A DNA stretch of 51,556 nucleotides from an uncultured Bacteroidales bacterium (GTDB taxonomy: Bacteria; Bacteroidota; Bacteroidia; Bacteroidales; WCHB1-69). The position numbers and the translations under genes were made by a program. Under the pieces are notes generated by a model. That model was not told the origin of the DNA and searched no databases. It worked only from the letters and a program-made list of their open reading frames with translations. The first letter of the stretch is position 1, and each line of letters starts with the position of its first letter. The stretch is taken from assembly GCA_947169105.1 (NCBI GenBank), contig CAMVOL010000016.1, forward strand, positions 1 through 51,556, in the 5' to 3' direction. This document shows, piece after piece, positions 1 to 8,221 of the stretch.

Positions 1-239
1 TGCGCAAGCTGATGCTCAACACCGAAATCGACACCAAGATGAACGTCTTTGACAAGACCAAGGTGGCGGTCGGAGCCGTCGGAAAAACCACCTCCCGCCT
101 CGCTCCATCCGGCAAAGCCGTCTTCGACGGCGAAACCGTCGAGGTCGCCTCCCTCCAAAACCTCATCGATGAAAACGTTGCTGTAGAAGTCGTCAAAATC
201 GACGGCGGAAAAATTTTTGTAAAACCCGCTTTAAATTGA
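1..239 (+). CDS. NfeD-like protein, C-terminal OB domain (5' partial)
   Basis: The reading frame is open to the left window edge, so only the last 79 or so residues are seen. They hold the pattern of the NfeD C-terminal OB-fold domain: G-x-x-G-x-T-T-S-R-L-A-P-S-G-K, then F-D-G-E-x-V-E-V, then a closing V-x-I-D-G-G-K-I-F-V-K-P strand. NfeD proteins are membrane partners of SPFH/flotillin proteins. The next gene, floA, supports the call because nfeD-floA is a common bacterial pair. The membrane part lies outside the window. An internal ATG at 12 gives 75 residues but is not a likely real start. Confidence 0.8.
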   Translation, partial: RKLMLNTEIDTKMNVFDKTKVAVGAVGKTTSRLAPSGKAVFDGETVEVASLQNLIDENVAVEVVKIDGGKIFVKPALN

Positions 240-451
240 AAATTGAAAACTGAGAACTGAAAACTATAGAAGATACGATAAATATAATGAAAAGATGTCG
301 AATAAAGTAATAGGTAAAAGGTATGAAGTAGAAGGTATCCAACGCACAACCCCTCTTTATACCTAACACTTATCACCTATCACCTTTTACTTATTACCTA
401 TCACCTTTTACCTCCTACTTGATAAACTTTATAAACTTTAAACTATAAATT
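240..451. other. nfeD-floA spacer with short degenerate repeats
   Basis: This AT-rich spacer holds no gene. Short degenerate direct repeats of the type TATCACCTTTTAC occur between about 370 and 415, and partly complementary AGGTAAAAGGTA-like words lie near 310-340, so an imperfect stem is possible. I see no T-tract terminator and no clear TAnnTTTG promoter. Confidence 0.4.
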
Positions 452-1441
452 ATGGATCCTTTTTCAATTGTCATTTTTGTAGTATGCGTACTACTTTTTA
501 TCTTCTTATTGTGGATGGTGCCGGTCGGACTGTGGTTCACGGCCCTCGTTTCGGGCGTCCATGTCTCGCTCATCCAACTGATTCTGATGCGCTGGCGTAA
601 AGTTCCCCCGGGAACAATCGTCAATGCGATGATTACCGGTGCGAAAGCCGGCATCCCGCTCAACCGTAACGAACTGGAGGCACACTTCCTCGCGGGCGGC
701 CACGTGGTCCCCGTCGTCAACGCGCTCGTGTCGGCAGGCAAGGCCAACATCCCGCTGGATTTCAAAGCCGCCGCGGCCATCGACCTCGCCGGACGTAACG
801 TGCTGGAAGCCATCCAAACTTCCGTCAACCCGAAGGTCATCAACACGCCGCCCGTCGCAGCCGTTGCCAAGGACGGTATCCAGCTGATTGCCAAGGCCCG
901 TGTCACCGTGCGCACGAACATCCGCCAGCTGGTGGGTGGTGCCGGCGAAGAGACCGTCATCGCGCGTGTGGGCGAAGGCATCGTCACCGCCATCGGTTCC
1001 GCCAACTCCTACAAGCAGGTGCTGGAAAATCCCGATTCCATCTCCAAAGTGGTGCTGACCAAAGGTTTGGACTCCGGAACCGCCTTCGAGATCCTCTCCA
1101 TCGATATAGCCGACATCGACGTCGGTAAGAACATCGGTGCTATGCTCCAGATGGACCAAGCCAACGCCGACAAGAACATCGCCCAGGCCAAGGCGGAGGA
1201 ACGCCGCGTGATGGCCGTCGCCCAAGAGCAGGAGATGAAGGCCAAGGCACAGGAAGCCCGCGCCAAGGTGATCCTCGCCGAAGCCGAAGTGCCGCTCGCC
1301 CTCGCCGACGCCTTCCGCAACGGCAACCTCGGCGTGATGGACTATTACAAACTCGAAAACATCAAGGCCGACACTGGTATGCGTGAAGCTATCAGCAAAT
1401 CCGGACAGCCCCAACCCAAGAAAAACACCGAAAACAAATAA
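452..1441 (+). CDS. floA: Flotillin-like protein FloA
   Basis: 329 residues, the usual FloA length. The N-terminus (about 5-40) is hydrophobic and forms a membrane hairpin or anchor. It is followed by the FloA/YqfA-type SPFH region, with the segment [11 protein letters not shown] near residue 52 and the [11 protein letters not shown] segment near 150. A charged Ala/Glu/Lys-rich coiled coil covers roughly 230-285. FloA organises ordered membrane microdomains and is a static scaffold, not an enzyme. The upstream NfeD remnant and the start of the nitroreductase gene only six bases after this stop suggest an operon. The short disordered tail (Q-P-Q-P-K-K) is unremarkable. Confidence 0.93.
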   Translation: MDPFSIVIFVVCVLLFIFLLWMVPVGLWFTALVSGVHVSLIQLILMRWRKVPPGTIVNAMITGAKAGIPLNRNELEAHFLAGGHVVPVVNALVSAGKANIPLDFKAAAAIDLAGRNVLEAIQTSVNPKVINTPPVAAVAKDGIQLIAKARVTVRTNIRQLVGGAGEETVIARVGEGIVTAIGSANSYKQVLENPDSISKVVLTKGLDSGTAFEILSIDIADIDVGKNIGAMLQMDQANADKNIAQAKAEERRVMAVAQEQEMKAKAQEARAKVILAEAEVPLALADAFRNGNLGVMDYYKLENIKADTGMREAISKSGQPQPKKNTENK

Positions 1442-1447
1442 ACCATT

Positions 1448-2068
1448 ATGAAAAGATTTTTCACCACAACATTATTCATCTTTTTGGCAATGAGTATGAT
1501 AGAAGCACAGGACATCAAACTGCCCGCCCCCAAGACGAATGGCGGAATGCCCCTGATGGAGGCACTCCAGAAACGTGTCACCAACCGTGAGTTCTCCGAC
1601 AAGATGCTGTCCGACCAGCAGCTTTCGGATTTGCTGTGGGCAGCCAACGGCATCAACCGCGACAATGGCAAGCGCACCGCCCCCTCCGCCCGCAACTGTC
1701 AGGAAATCGACATCTACGTCTTCATTGAAAAGGGCGTTTTCCTCTATGTTCCGGAAAAGAACCTTCTAAAACAGGTAATTAAGGAGGACAAGCGCAAGAT
1801 GGCCGCCCGCCAGCCCTTCGTGGCCGACGCCCCCGTCTTGCTGATGTTCGTCGCCAACTACGACAAGATGACCGGCATGGACAAGGAAGCCAAGGAGTTC
1901 TATGGCGCCACCGACGCGGGCTTTGTCAGCCAGAACGTCTATCTGTACTGCGCCTCCGAAGGCCTCAGCACCGTCGTCCTCGGCAGCATCTTCCGCGACG
2001 AAATCAAAGATCTTCTGAAATTCAACGGCAAAGCCGTCCTCGGCCAGCCCGTCGCTTTTGCCAAATAA
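1448..2068 (+). CDS. Exported SagB/ThcOx-type nitroreductase-family protein
   Basis: 206 residues. A Sec signal peptide covers about 1-20 (K-R, hydrophobic core, then I-E-A-Q). The mature part begins I-K-L-P-A-P-K-T-N-G-G-M-P-L-M-E-A-L and continues R-x-x-x-R-E-F-S, D-L-L-W-A-A-N-G-I-N-R and T-A-P-S-A-R-N, the hallmarks of SagB/ThcOx-like FMN oxidoreductases. The C-terminal half has the G-x-x-x-Q-N-x-Y-L-Y and G-L-S-T-V-V-L-G segments typical of the fold. An extracytoplasmic flavin enzyme is unusual, and no substrate can be inferred. It lies six bases after floA and nine before the nucleotidase-like gene, so the three are probably cotranscribed. Confidence 0.82.
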   Translation: MKRFFTTTLFIFLAMSMIEAQDIKLPAPKTNGGMPLMEALQKRVTNREFSDKMLSDQQLSDLLWAANGINRDNGKRTAPSARNCQEIDIYVFIEKGVFLYVPEKNLLKQVIKEDKRKMAARQPFVADAPVLLMFVANYDKMTGMDKEAKEFYGATDAGFVSQNVYLYCASEGLSTVVLGSIFRDEIKDLLKFNGKAVLGQPVAFAK

Positions 2069-2077
2069 TTTTCCACT

Positions 2078-2863
2078 ATGCGAAAAAGAACTATGGTCGT
2101 GATAGCGGCAATCTCGGTTGCCGCTACACTTTTATCTTGCAATAGACAAGATATTTACGAGATTTACGATGCTGACCACCAGACGGTGAGCATGGATGCG
2201 GAGCTTCCTGAAACAAAGGATGCCAACGCTGTAGCCTACATGGACTCACTGCGCAAGGTATATGGCGAGATGATGGACGAAGTGGTCGGACAAAACGACC
2301 ACTCCATCGACAAGCAACGGCCACAGGACGAACTGTCGAACGTGCTGACGGACATGGTCTTCGATTTGGGCGACTCCATCAGCAAGGTGGTGAATGGTGA
2401 AGGTATCGACTTCTCCCTGCTCAACTTCGGCGGCATCCGTAAGCCGCTGAACGCGGGCGACATCACCCTCGGAGACATCTTCTCCATCCTTCCTTTCGAC
2501 AACATGATCGTGCTCACCACCATCAAAGGGAGCGAGCTTCGGAAGGTGCTGGTGCAGATGAACGACACCACCAACCAGCCTTTTTCACACCTTGCCTTCA
2601 CGCTGGTGGGTCACAACGCCCCGACCGACATCATCGTGAACGGCAGGCCGTTGGACGACAACGTCACCTACCGTTTCGCCACCATTGACTTCATTTCGGG
2701 AGCCAACCGAGGCGACAACATCCTGCGCGACCGCGCCACTAAAGTGCCGTTTGAAATCGGACCGGTCTATAAGACCAACATCCTGCTTCGCGACGCATTT
2801 TTGGAATACATCTGGAAAGTGAAGACCGTCAACGGGTATCTGGACCAGAGAGTGAGGAGGTAA
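2078..2863 (+). CDS. Lipoprotein with 5'-nucleotidase C-terminal domain
   Basis: 261 residues. The lipobox L-L-S-C places the lipidated cysteine at residue 21. The body matches the 5'-nucleotidase C-terminal substrate-binding domain: N-F-G-G-I-R-K-P-L near 115, then G-D-I-T-L-G-D-I-F-S-I-L-P-F-D-N and I-K-G-S-E-L-R-K-V-L. The N-terminal metallophosphatase domain that carries the di-metal centre is absent. In many Bacteroidota the two halves are separate neighbouring genes, but no metallophosphatase gene lies beside this one. On its own it should bind nucleotides or similar ligands at the cell surface or in the periplasm without hydrolysing them, unless a partner is encoded elsewhere. Confidence 0.85.
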   Translation: MRKRTMVVIAAISVAATLLSCNRQDIYEIYDADHQTVSMDAELPETKDANAVAYMDSLRKVYGEMMDEVVGQNDHSIDKQRPQDELSNVLTDMVFDLGDSISKVVNGEGIDFSLLNFGGIRKPLNAGDITLGDIFSILPFDNMIVLTTIKGSELRKVLVQMNDTTNQPFSHLAFTLVGHNAPTDIIVNGRPLDDNVTYRFATIDFISGANRGDNILRDRATKVPFEIGPVYKTNILLRDAFLEYIWKVKTVNGYLDQRVRR

Positions 2864-2966
2864 TATTCCCCCTTTTGCTTACGCACACGATGGCGGAGAC
2901 CCCTGATGCGATATTTCACTCTGTTTAGCGAAACAGGAGAAAACTTCGTTCGTTATACTTTCCATT

Positions 2967-2985
2967 TCGGCACACCGTGCCGAAG
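2967..2985. repeat. Perfect 8-bp inverted repeat
   Basis: TTCGGCAC and GTGCCGAA flank a three-base loop. No T-tract follows on either strand, so it is probably a palindromic repeat element and not a terminator. It lies just left of the palindromic element at 2996. Confidence 0.5.
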
Positions 2986-2995
2986 CGAGGGTAAT

Positions 2996-3039
2996 TCCCC
3001 TTCCTCGGGGAAGGGGTGGCCGTAGGCCGGGGTAGGGGT
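2996..3039 (+). repeat. REP-like palindromic element, left copy
   Basis: It consists of a hairpin CCCTTCC / GGAAGGG (2998-3015), then GGCC-GTA-GGCC (3018-3028), then GGGGTAGGGGT. The same architecture occurs in reverse orientation at 3289-3329, so the two form an inverted pair around the DUF559 remnant. Confidence 0.6.
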
Positions 3040-3053
3040 ACACGCAATGCTCA

Positions 3054-3263
3054 TCAGTCCGTTGCTATTTGTGTTGTACGCCTATTAGGAATATTGTTTA
3101 CCCCTACTCTACTTCTTTGAACCTGCATCCAGAATACTATTTCGGCCAAATTTCCAGCCTTGAGATTCTTACGTGCGTAGCCCAATAACTCCCTATTTAC
3201 GGGGAGAGTGTGGACGTAATGGTCTTTGATTCCGATATCGTTGATGATGGTCATTCTTATCAT
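3054..3263 (-). pseudogene. Truncated DUF559 (VSR-like endonuclease-fold) remnant
   Basis: The frame encodes 69 residues. About residues 18-49 (L-P-V-N-R-E-L-L-G-Y-A-R-K-N, then K-A-G-N-L-A-E-I-V-F-W-M-Q-V) resemble the N-terminal helix of DUF559 proteins, where x-A-R-x-L-R-K-x-x-T/A-x-A-E-x-x-x-W is typical. The part that should carry the nuclease core (D-F-x-R-Q-x-x-I-G-x-Y-I-V-D-F) is missing and is replaced by unrelated sequence up to the stop. The fragment lies between two inverted palindromic elements. It is probably a decayed gene. The resemblance is from memory of the family and not from a search. Confidence 0.5.
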
Positions 3264-3288
3264 AAGGAATTCTGATGTTTTATATTAT

Positions 3289-3329
3289 TACCCCGCCCTA
3301 CGGGCACCCCTTCTAAAATAGAAGGGGAA
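3289..3329 (-). repeat. REP-like palindromic element, right copy (inverted)
   Basis: Read on the minus strand it gives CCCCTTCT / AGAAGGGG around a short loop, then GCCC-GTA-GGGC, then GGGGTA. The order of parts matches the element at 2996-3039, with compensating changes in both stems, so the same family is present in opposite orientation. Confidence 0.6.
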
Positions 3330-3357
3330 CCTTCTGGCACCACATCAAAAAATTTTG

Positions 3358-3365
3358 TACTTTTG
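3358..3365 (+). promoter_or_regulatory. Bacteroidota -7 box for the CoA-transferase gene
   Basis: TACTTTTG matches TAnnTTTG and lies 23 bases before the ATG at 3389. I see no clear -33 TTTG. Confidence 0.55.
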
Positions 3366-3388
3366 CCCCCTAATCAATTCCCTCCATT

Positions 3389-4666
3389 ATGCCCACTCCG
3401 AAAACGATGACCGCCGAAGAAGCGGTGAAAATGGTACAATCCGGCGACCGCCTCCACTGGCCCTGTGTGGCCGCCGCCCCCGAGCACCTCATCCGCGCCC
3501 TCGTGGCACGCGCCGACGAGCTCCAGAACGTCCACATCACGCACCTCTACACCGAAGGGTACGCCGACTACGTGCTTCCGCAGTACGAAGGCCACTTCTG
3601 GCTCGACTCCTTCTTTATCGGAGGCAATGTGCGCAAAGCCACACAGGCCGGTTACGCAGACTACATCCCCTGCTCGCTTTCCGACACCGCCCGCATCATC
3701 CGTGAGGGGCACCAGCGTGCGGACGGCGTCTTCGTGATGGTGAGCGAACCCGACGACGAGGGCTACGTGTCGCTTGGCACATCGGTGGACTGCACGCTGG
3801 CGGCCATCGAAACCGCGCGTTACGTCATCGCGCAGGTGAACAAGTACATGCCGTTCTGCTACGGCGACGCCCGCATCCCGATGTCGAAAATCACGGCGTT
3901 CGTCCGCCACGACGTACCGCTGATAGAGCCGGAATTTCCCACCCTTTCGGAGCAGGACATTACTATCGGAAAGCACGCCGCCGCCCTCATTCCCGACGGC
4001 GCCACCCTCCAGATCGGTATCGGCAATATCCCGAATGCGGTGTTGGCGCAACTTGGTGGGCACAAGCACCTTGGCATCCACTCCGAGATGTTCTCCGACG
4101 GGGTTCTGCCACTGATTGAAAGCGGCGTGATTGACGGCAGCCAGAAAAAAGTGGATGTGGGCAAGCACGTCGCCACCTTCCTCAAGGGAACGCAGAAGCT
4201 TTACGACTATGTCGATAAAAATCAGGATGTTCTGATTAACGATGTGGCCTACACCAACAATCCCGCGGTGATTGCATCGAACCCAAAGGTGGTGGGGCTC
4301 AACTCCGCCATCCAGATCGACCTCACGGGACAGGTTTGTGCCGATTCGATGGGCACGAAGATGTTCAGCGGCTCGGGCGGACAGCTCGACTTCATGCTGG
4401 GGGCGGGCGCGAGCGAGGGGGGCATTCCCATCGTCGCGATGCCGTCGGCCACGGCCAAAGGGGTGAGCAAGATTGTGCCGACACTCACCGAAGGGGCCGG
4501 CGTGGTCACGCCGCGCACGGTCGTCCACTGGGTCATCACGGAGTACGGCGCGGTGAACTTGTTCGGCAAGCCGCTGCGTGAACGCGCCCGCCTGCTGACT
4601 TCCATCGCACACCCGTCAGCACGGGAAGGCCTCGAGCGTGCGGCGCGGGAACGTTTCGGGAGGTAA
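3389..4666 (+). CDS. Acetyl-CoA hydrolase/transferase family (4-hydroxybutyrate CoA-transferase-like)
   Basis: 425 residues, close to the family norm of about 430. The N-terminal half carries the A-E-E-A-V-x-x-V-Q-S-G-D-R start and the Y-I-P segment near 93. The C-terminal half has G-I-G-N-I-P-N-A-V and the active-site region H-S-E-M-F-S-D-G, with the expected catalytic glutamate at about residue 233. A late glycine-rich segment (S-G-S-G-G-Q-L-D-F) and T-P-R-T-V-V-H-W-V-I-T-E-Y-G-A-V-N-L match the family end. It is a cytoplasmic enzyme exchanging CoA between carboxylic acids, probably in fermentative acid metabolism. The exact acyl substrate cannot be read from sequence. It is transcribed alone from the -7 box just upstream. 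Confidence 0.88.
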   Translation: MPTPKTMTAEEAVKMVQSGDRLHWPCVAAAPEHLIRALVARADELQNVHITHLYTEGYADYVLPQYEGHFWLDSFFIGGNVRKATQAGYADYIPCSLSDTARIIREGHQRADGVFVMVSEPDDEGYVSLGTSVDCTLAAIETARYVIAQVNKYMPFCYGDARIPMSKITAFVRHDVPLIEPEFPTLSEQDITIGKHAAALIPDGATLQIGIGNIPNAVLAQLGGHKHLGIHSEMFSDGVLPLIESGVIDGSQKKVDVGKHVATFLKGTQKLYDYVDKNQDVLINDVAYTNNPAVIASNPKVVGLNSAIQIDLTGQVCADSMGTKMFSGSGGQLDFMLGAGASEGGIPIVAMPSATAKGVSKIVPTLTEGAGVVTPRTVVHWVITEYGAVNLFGKPLRERARLLTSIAHPSAREGLERAARERFGR

Positions 4667-4822
4667 TTGCCGACCGTTTTCCGGCAGGATAAAGCCAATA
4701 GGAAAACAAGTGGTCAAAGTGGTTCCCAGAATGAGAAAAGTTCAGAGAAAGACCTACAAAAAGACCTATAAAAACAACCCAAAAATCAGAAAAAAAATAG
4801 TGACATTCTAAAATAAAATCAG

Positions 4823-4830
4823 TATTTTTG
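4823..4830 (+). promoter_or_regulatory. Bacteroidota -7 box for the ATPase gene
   Basis: TATTTTTG matches TAnnTTTG. The ATG is at 4909. The leader holds a small hairpin, ACGCC-AAAG-GGCGT-like, near 4861-4876. Confidence 0.5.
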
Positions 4831-4908
4831 CACCCTCAAAACTTTTACGCCTGAAGGCATAACGCCAAAGGGCGTAATATTATATTCAGACGATAGATAT
4901 AACTGACA

Positions 4909-6039
4909 ATGAACCCTTTCCGATACGGACGTATAGCTTACGGTGACTACTTCTATGACAGGAAGGAGGAACTTGCCCGCATCACTTCCACCATCAAAGG
5001 CGGCAATAATGTCGTATTGTTTGCGCCTCGCAGATACGGAAAGACCTCATTGGTGTTTAAAGTGATGGAGGTACTGGAGGCAGAAGGGGCTATCTGCATC
5101 TATTTTGATTGCTCAACAGCATTTTCGCTTGAGTCATTTGCCGACCTGTTTGTCAGGGCGGTTGCTGCAAAGCAAAACAACTGGCAGCGATTTTTGTCCA
5201 CATTGTCGGGGTTGGTGAAAACACTGCGTCCATCCGTTTCCCTCGACGAATCAGGATTGCCCCAACTCCGTGTCGATTTCACGGAACCGAAGATGACGAT
5301 CGGAACATTGGCTGACATCCTTGACTTGCCTGAAAAATTGTCGGAGGACACGGCTGCACCTGTCCTCGTTGTTTTTGACGAATTTCAGGACATCCAGAAA
5401 TTCAACAAATACGGCCTTGAAAACATACTTCGTAATAAGATTCAGCAGCAGCACCGTGTCAATTATCTGTTTTTAGGCAGCAAAACCCATATTTTGTCGG
5501 ATATGTTCAATAACAAGAACAGGGCATTCTACAATTCTTCTTACCATTTCCAACTCAGCAAGCTGCCGGAACAGGAAACCATTGCTTTTTTGAAGGACAG
5601 GTTTTCACAATCAAGTATTATAATCGGTGATGTTGAGGCACAGCAGCTCATTGGCGAAGCGGATAACATCCCCTATTATATCCAGTTGCTTGCATCGGAG
5701 GTATGGCAATATACCATTACAGACAAGGCAGCTGTCACGCCAGAGATTATCCGGCAATGCGCCCAACAAATTGTCATCGTCAAGGATGACTATTATAATG
5801 AGCTGTTCGGAAAGTTGTCGGAGACACAGTGCAAATTGCTCATAGCACTCACCAAGGAGCAGACTGGCATTTTTTCGTCAGCGTACATCCGCAAATATCA
5901 CCTGCGTGCCAGTTCGAGTGTGCAAAAAGCTGCAGCAGCATTAGTGGAAGAAGGGATTGTGGACAAAGAAGCCGGCAGCTACTACATTTGTGATCCGTTT
6001 TTCAAAAGATACATCATACAGACATTTTGTCAGAATTAA
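4909..6039 (+). CDS. AAA/STAND-type ATPase with C-terminal winged helix
   Basis: 376 residues. The protein begins N-P-F-R-Y-G and has a Walker A at about 39-47 (A-P-R-R-Y-G-K-T-S) and a Walker B at about 152-158 (V-L-V-V-F-D-E, then F-Q-D). The mid region G-S-K-T-H-I-L-S-D-M-F and the Y-Y-I-Q-L-L-A segment are typical of the archaeal-type ATPase/MNS clade of STAND-related NTPases. The end (about 290-370) looks like a winged helix: S-E-T-Q-C-K-L-L-I-A-L, S-S-S-V-Q-K-A-A-A-A-L-V-E-E-G-I-V and Y-Y-I-C-D-P-F-F-K-R-Y-I. No effector domain is fused. The role is unknown. Such genes are widespread and often strain-variable in Bacteroidales. It has its own promoter and lies just before the glycan locus. 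Confidence 0.82.
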   Translation: MNPFRYGRIAYGDYFYDRKEELARITSTIKGGNNVVLFAPRRYGKTSLVFKVMEVLEAEGAICIYFDCSTAFSLESFADLFVRAVAAKQNNWQRFLSTLSGLVKTLRPSVSLDESGLPQLRVDFTEPKMTIGTLADILDLPEKLSEDTAAPVLVVFDEFQDIQKFNKYGLENILRNKIQQQHRVNYLFLGSKTHILSDMFNNKNRAFYNSSYHFQLSKLPEQETIAFLKDRFSQSSIIIGDVEAQQLIGEADNIPYYIQLLASEVWQYTITDKAAVTPEIIRQCAQQIVIVKDDYYNELFGKLSETQCKLLIALTKEQTGIFSSAYIRKYHLRASSSVQKAAAALVEEGIVDKEAGSYYICDPFFKRYIIQTFCQN

Positions 6040-6141
6040 ACTCATTTAACCATAGAATAGGCATTACGAATAAAGTTCGTAACGAAGAAATATATAATAA
6101 AAACTTTTAAATAGAATTTATTGATAAACAAAATTTTATAA

Positions 6142-6921
6142 ATGAAAGTCGTTATACTTGCCGGAGGATACGGCACCCGAATCAGTGAAGAGAGCCATTT
6201 GAAACCCAAACCGATGATTGAAATCGGAGACAAACCCATTTTGTGGCATATTATGAAAGAATATTCTTATTATGGTCACAATGAGTTTATTATCTGTGCG
6301 GGGTACAAGCAGGAGTATATCAAGGAGTGGTTTGCTAATTATTTTCTTCACAATTCGGATGTGAGTTTTGATTTCCGTGGAGGCCAAAATGAGATGATCA
6401 TTCACGAGAGCCACTTGGAGCCATGGAAAGTGACAGTGGTGGACACCGGTTATAATACGATGACGGGAGGTCGTATCAAACGTGTACAGAAGTATGTGGG
6501 CGACGAGCCCTTCTTCATGACTTACGGTGATGGCGTTTGTGATGTGGACATCAACAAATTGTTGGCATTTCATAAAAGCCATGGGAAGAAAGCCACTCTC
6601 ACCGCCGTTAAGATTAAACAGGACAAAGGTATCCTTGATATAGAAGGCGGTGCTGTGAAATCGTTCCGTGAGAAAAATTTAGCTGATGGAGCGCCTATCA
6701 ATGCTGGGTACATGGTGCTGCAACCGGAGGTGTTTAACCTGATTGACGGGGATGATACCGTTTTCGAGCGTACCCCTCTGGAAACACTTGCCGCTCAGGG
6801 CGAACTGATGTCCTATATCCATGAAGGTTTTTGGCAGTGTATGGATAATGTCAGGGAAAAGGCCCTTCTGGAAAAATTGCTTTCACTGGGACAGGCACCA
6901 TGGAAAAAGTGGGAGAGATAG
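6142..6921 (+). CDS. rfbF: Glucose-1-phosphate cytidylyltransferase
   Basis: 259 residues, the usual length. The nucleotidyltransferase signature V-I-L-A-G-G-Y-G-T-R opens the protein, followed by K-P-K-P-M-I-E-I-G. The segments T-Y-G-D-G-V-C-D-V-D (nucleotide and metal binding) and F-R-E-K, then I-N-A-G-Y-M-V, fit RfbF/DdhA. It makes CDP-glucose from CTP and glucose-1-phosphate in the cytoplasm, the first step towards CDP-linked 3,6-dideoxyhexoses. It is the first gene of the glycan locus. The rfbG start lies four bases after its stop. Confidence 0.95.
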   Translation: MKVVILAGGYGTRISEESHLKPKPMIEIGDKPILWHIMKEYSYYGHNEFIICAGYKQEYIKEWFANYFLHNSDVSFDFRGGQNEMIIHESHLEPWKVTVVDTGYNTMTGGRIKRVQKYVGDEPFFMTYGDGVCDVDINKLLAFHKSHGKKATLTAVKIKQDKGILDIEGGAVKSFREKNLADGAPINAGYMVLQPEVFNLIDGDDTVFERTPLETLAAQGELMSYIHEGFWQCMDNVREKALLEKLLSLGQAPWKKWER

Positions 6922-6925
6922 AATA

Positions 6926-8005
6926 ATGGGTATGCAAACACTGAAGAACAAGAAGGTTTTTCTGACGGGGCACACTGGTTTCAAAGGTGCATGGCTGACA
7001 TTCATGCTACATCAGATGGGTGCGGAAGTGATGGGCTATTCGCTCTCCCCCAACACCAATCCCAGCCTGTTTGAGGTATTGCATGGTGAAAACTTATGCC
7101 ATTCCGTCATCGGGGACATTCGCGACACGGAACACTTGCACAAATGTATGACAAACTTCCAGCCGGACATTGTCTTCCATTTGGCGGCGCAGCCCATTGT
7201 GCGTACCTCGTACCAAATACCGGCAGAGACTTTCGAGGTCAACGCTATCGGTACGGCCAACGTGTTGGATGGCATCCGTCTGCTCGACAATCCTTGCGTG
7301 GGGGTAATGATCACCACCGACAAGGTTTACCAGAACAACGAGACGGGACAAGCCTACAAGGAGGATGACCGTTTCGGCGGCTACGACCCCTATAGTGCCA
7401 GCAAAGCTTGTGCCGAACTGGTCATTGACTCCTATCGGAAGTCGTTCTTCAATCCCGCCGATTACGGAAAGCACCAAAAAGCCATCGCCTCTGCACGCGC
7501 CGGCAATGTCATCGGGGGTGGCGACTGGGCTGCCGACCGTCTGATTCCCGACATCGTTCGGGCTTTGTCCAAAGGCGAGGCCGTCCAAATCCGTAATCCC
7601 AAAGCGGTACGTCCGTGGCAGCACGTGCTGGAACCGCTGTCCGGCTACATTCTGCTGGCGCAAAAGCTGATGGAGGATCCCATCCGATACGCGGAAGGGT
7701 TCAACTTCGGTCCCAATCCCGCCGACACACTAACGGTGGAGGCGATGACACAGATGGCTACGGAAATTTGGGGTGGAGGAACATTCGTCTTCCCGAATCT
7801 CACCAATCAGCCACACGAGGCAGGACTCCTTTCCTTGGACATCACCAAAGCAGAAAAGGTGCTCGGCTGGCGTCCGCATTTCAATGCAAGGAAAGCGTTG
7901 GAGATGACGCTGGAGTGGTACAAGACGTACTACAAGAAGGAATCCTCCATAATGGAAGTTATGAGAAAACAAACTTCGGCATTCAATTTTCCAAATAATA
8001 ATTGA
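6926..8005 (+). CDS. rfbG: CDP-glucose 4,6-dehydratase
   Basis: 359 residues from the ATG at 6926, matching RfbG/DdhB. A longer frame runs back into rfbF, but this ATG falls just after the rfbF stop and gives a normal N-terminus. The NAD-binding motif T-G-H-T-G-F-K-G is at about 14-21, and the short-chain-dehydrogenase YxxxK (Y156, K160) lies in Y-D-P-Y-S-A-S-K. Also visible are R-A-G-N-V-I-G-G-G-D-W and R-P-W-Q-H-V-L-E. It converts CDP-glucose to CDP-4-keto-6-deoxyglucose. The family partners rfbF and rfbH flank it, although hicAB now separates it from rfbH. Confidence 0.95.
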   Translation: MGMQTLKNKKVFLTGHTGFKGAWLTFMLHQMGAEVMGYSLSPNTNPSLFEVLHGENLCHSVIGDIRDTEHLHKCMTNFQPDIVFHLAAQPIVRTSYQIPAETFEVNAIGTANVLDGIRLLDNPCVGVMITTDKVYQNNETGQAYKEDDRFGGYDPYSASKACAELVIDSYRKSFFNPADYGKHQKAIASARAGNVIGGGDWAADRLIPDIVRALSKGEAVQIRNPKAVRPWQHVLEPLSGYILLAQKLMEDPIRYAEGFNFGPNPADTLTVEAMTQMATEIWGGGTFVFPNLTNQPHEAGLLSLDITKAEKVLGWRPHFNARKALEMTLEWYKTYYKKESSIMEVMRKQTSAFNFPNNN

Positions 8006-8027
8006 TGTCTCTTCCTGATACTAATTT

Positions 8028-8216
8028 ATGAAAAAGAACGAACTAACCAAAAAATTGATAAATGCAGGATGCCGATTTGTCCGAAATGGCACAAGACACG
8101 AAGTTTGGTATAGTCCTCAGACAGGTAATGAATTCACTATACCGCGCCATCAAGCCAAAGAAGTGGCGACAGGTACATTAAAAATGATAATAAAACAATC
8201 TGGAGTAAAATTATAA
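8028..8216 (+). CDS. hicA: HicA-type mRNA interferase toxin
   Basis: 62 residues, the usual size. The pattern G-T-R-H-E-V-W-Y-S-P, then F-T-I-P-R-H and K-E-V-A-T-G-T-L-K-M-I-I-K-Q-S-G is the HicA/YcfA double-stranded-RNA-binding-like fold. His24 is the expected catalytic residue. HicA cleaves mRNA when it is not bound by HicB. The gene starts 22 bases after rfbG and five bases before hicB. No separate TAnnTTTG promoter is visible in the short gap, so it may be expressed with the sugar genes. The position inside an otherwise standard rfbFGH run is unusual. Confidence 0.85.
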   Translation: MKKNELTKKLINAGCRFVRNGTRHEVWYSPQTGNEFTIPRHQAKEVATGTLKMIIKQSGVKL

Positions 8217-8221
8217 AGATT

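Noticed and set aside
370..415. Short TATCACC-type repeats as a possible CRISPR array
   Set aside because: Units are too short and degenerate, there are no spacers of even length, and no cas gene is nearby.
3374..4612. A 412-codon minus-strand open frame opposite the CoA-transferase gene
   Set aside because: It is the antisense image of a well-supported gene, with the usual His/Arg/Gly bias of such shadows.
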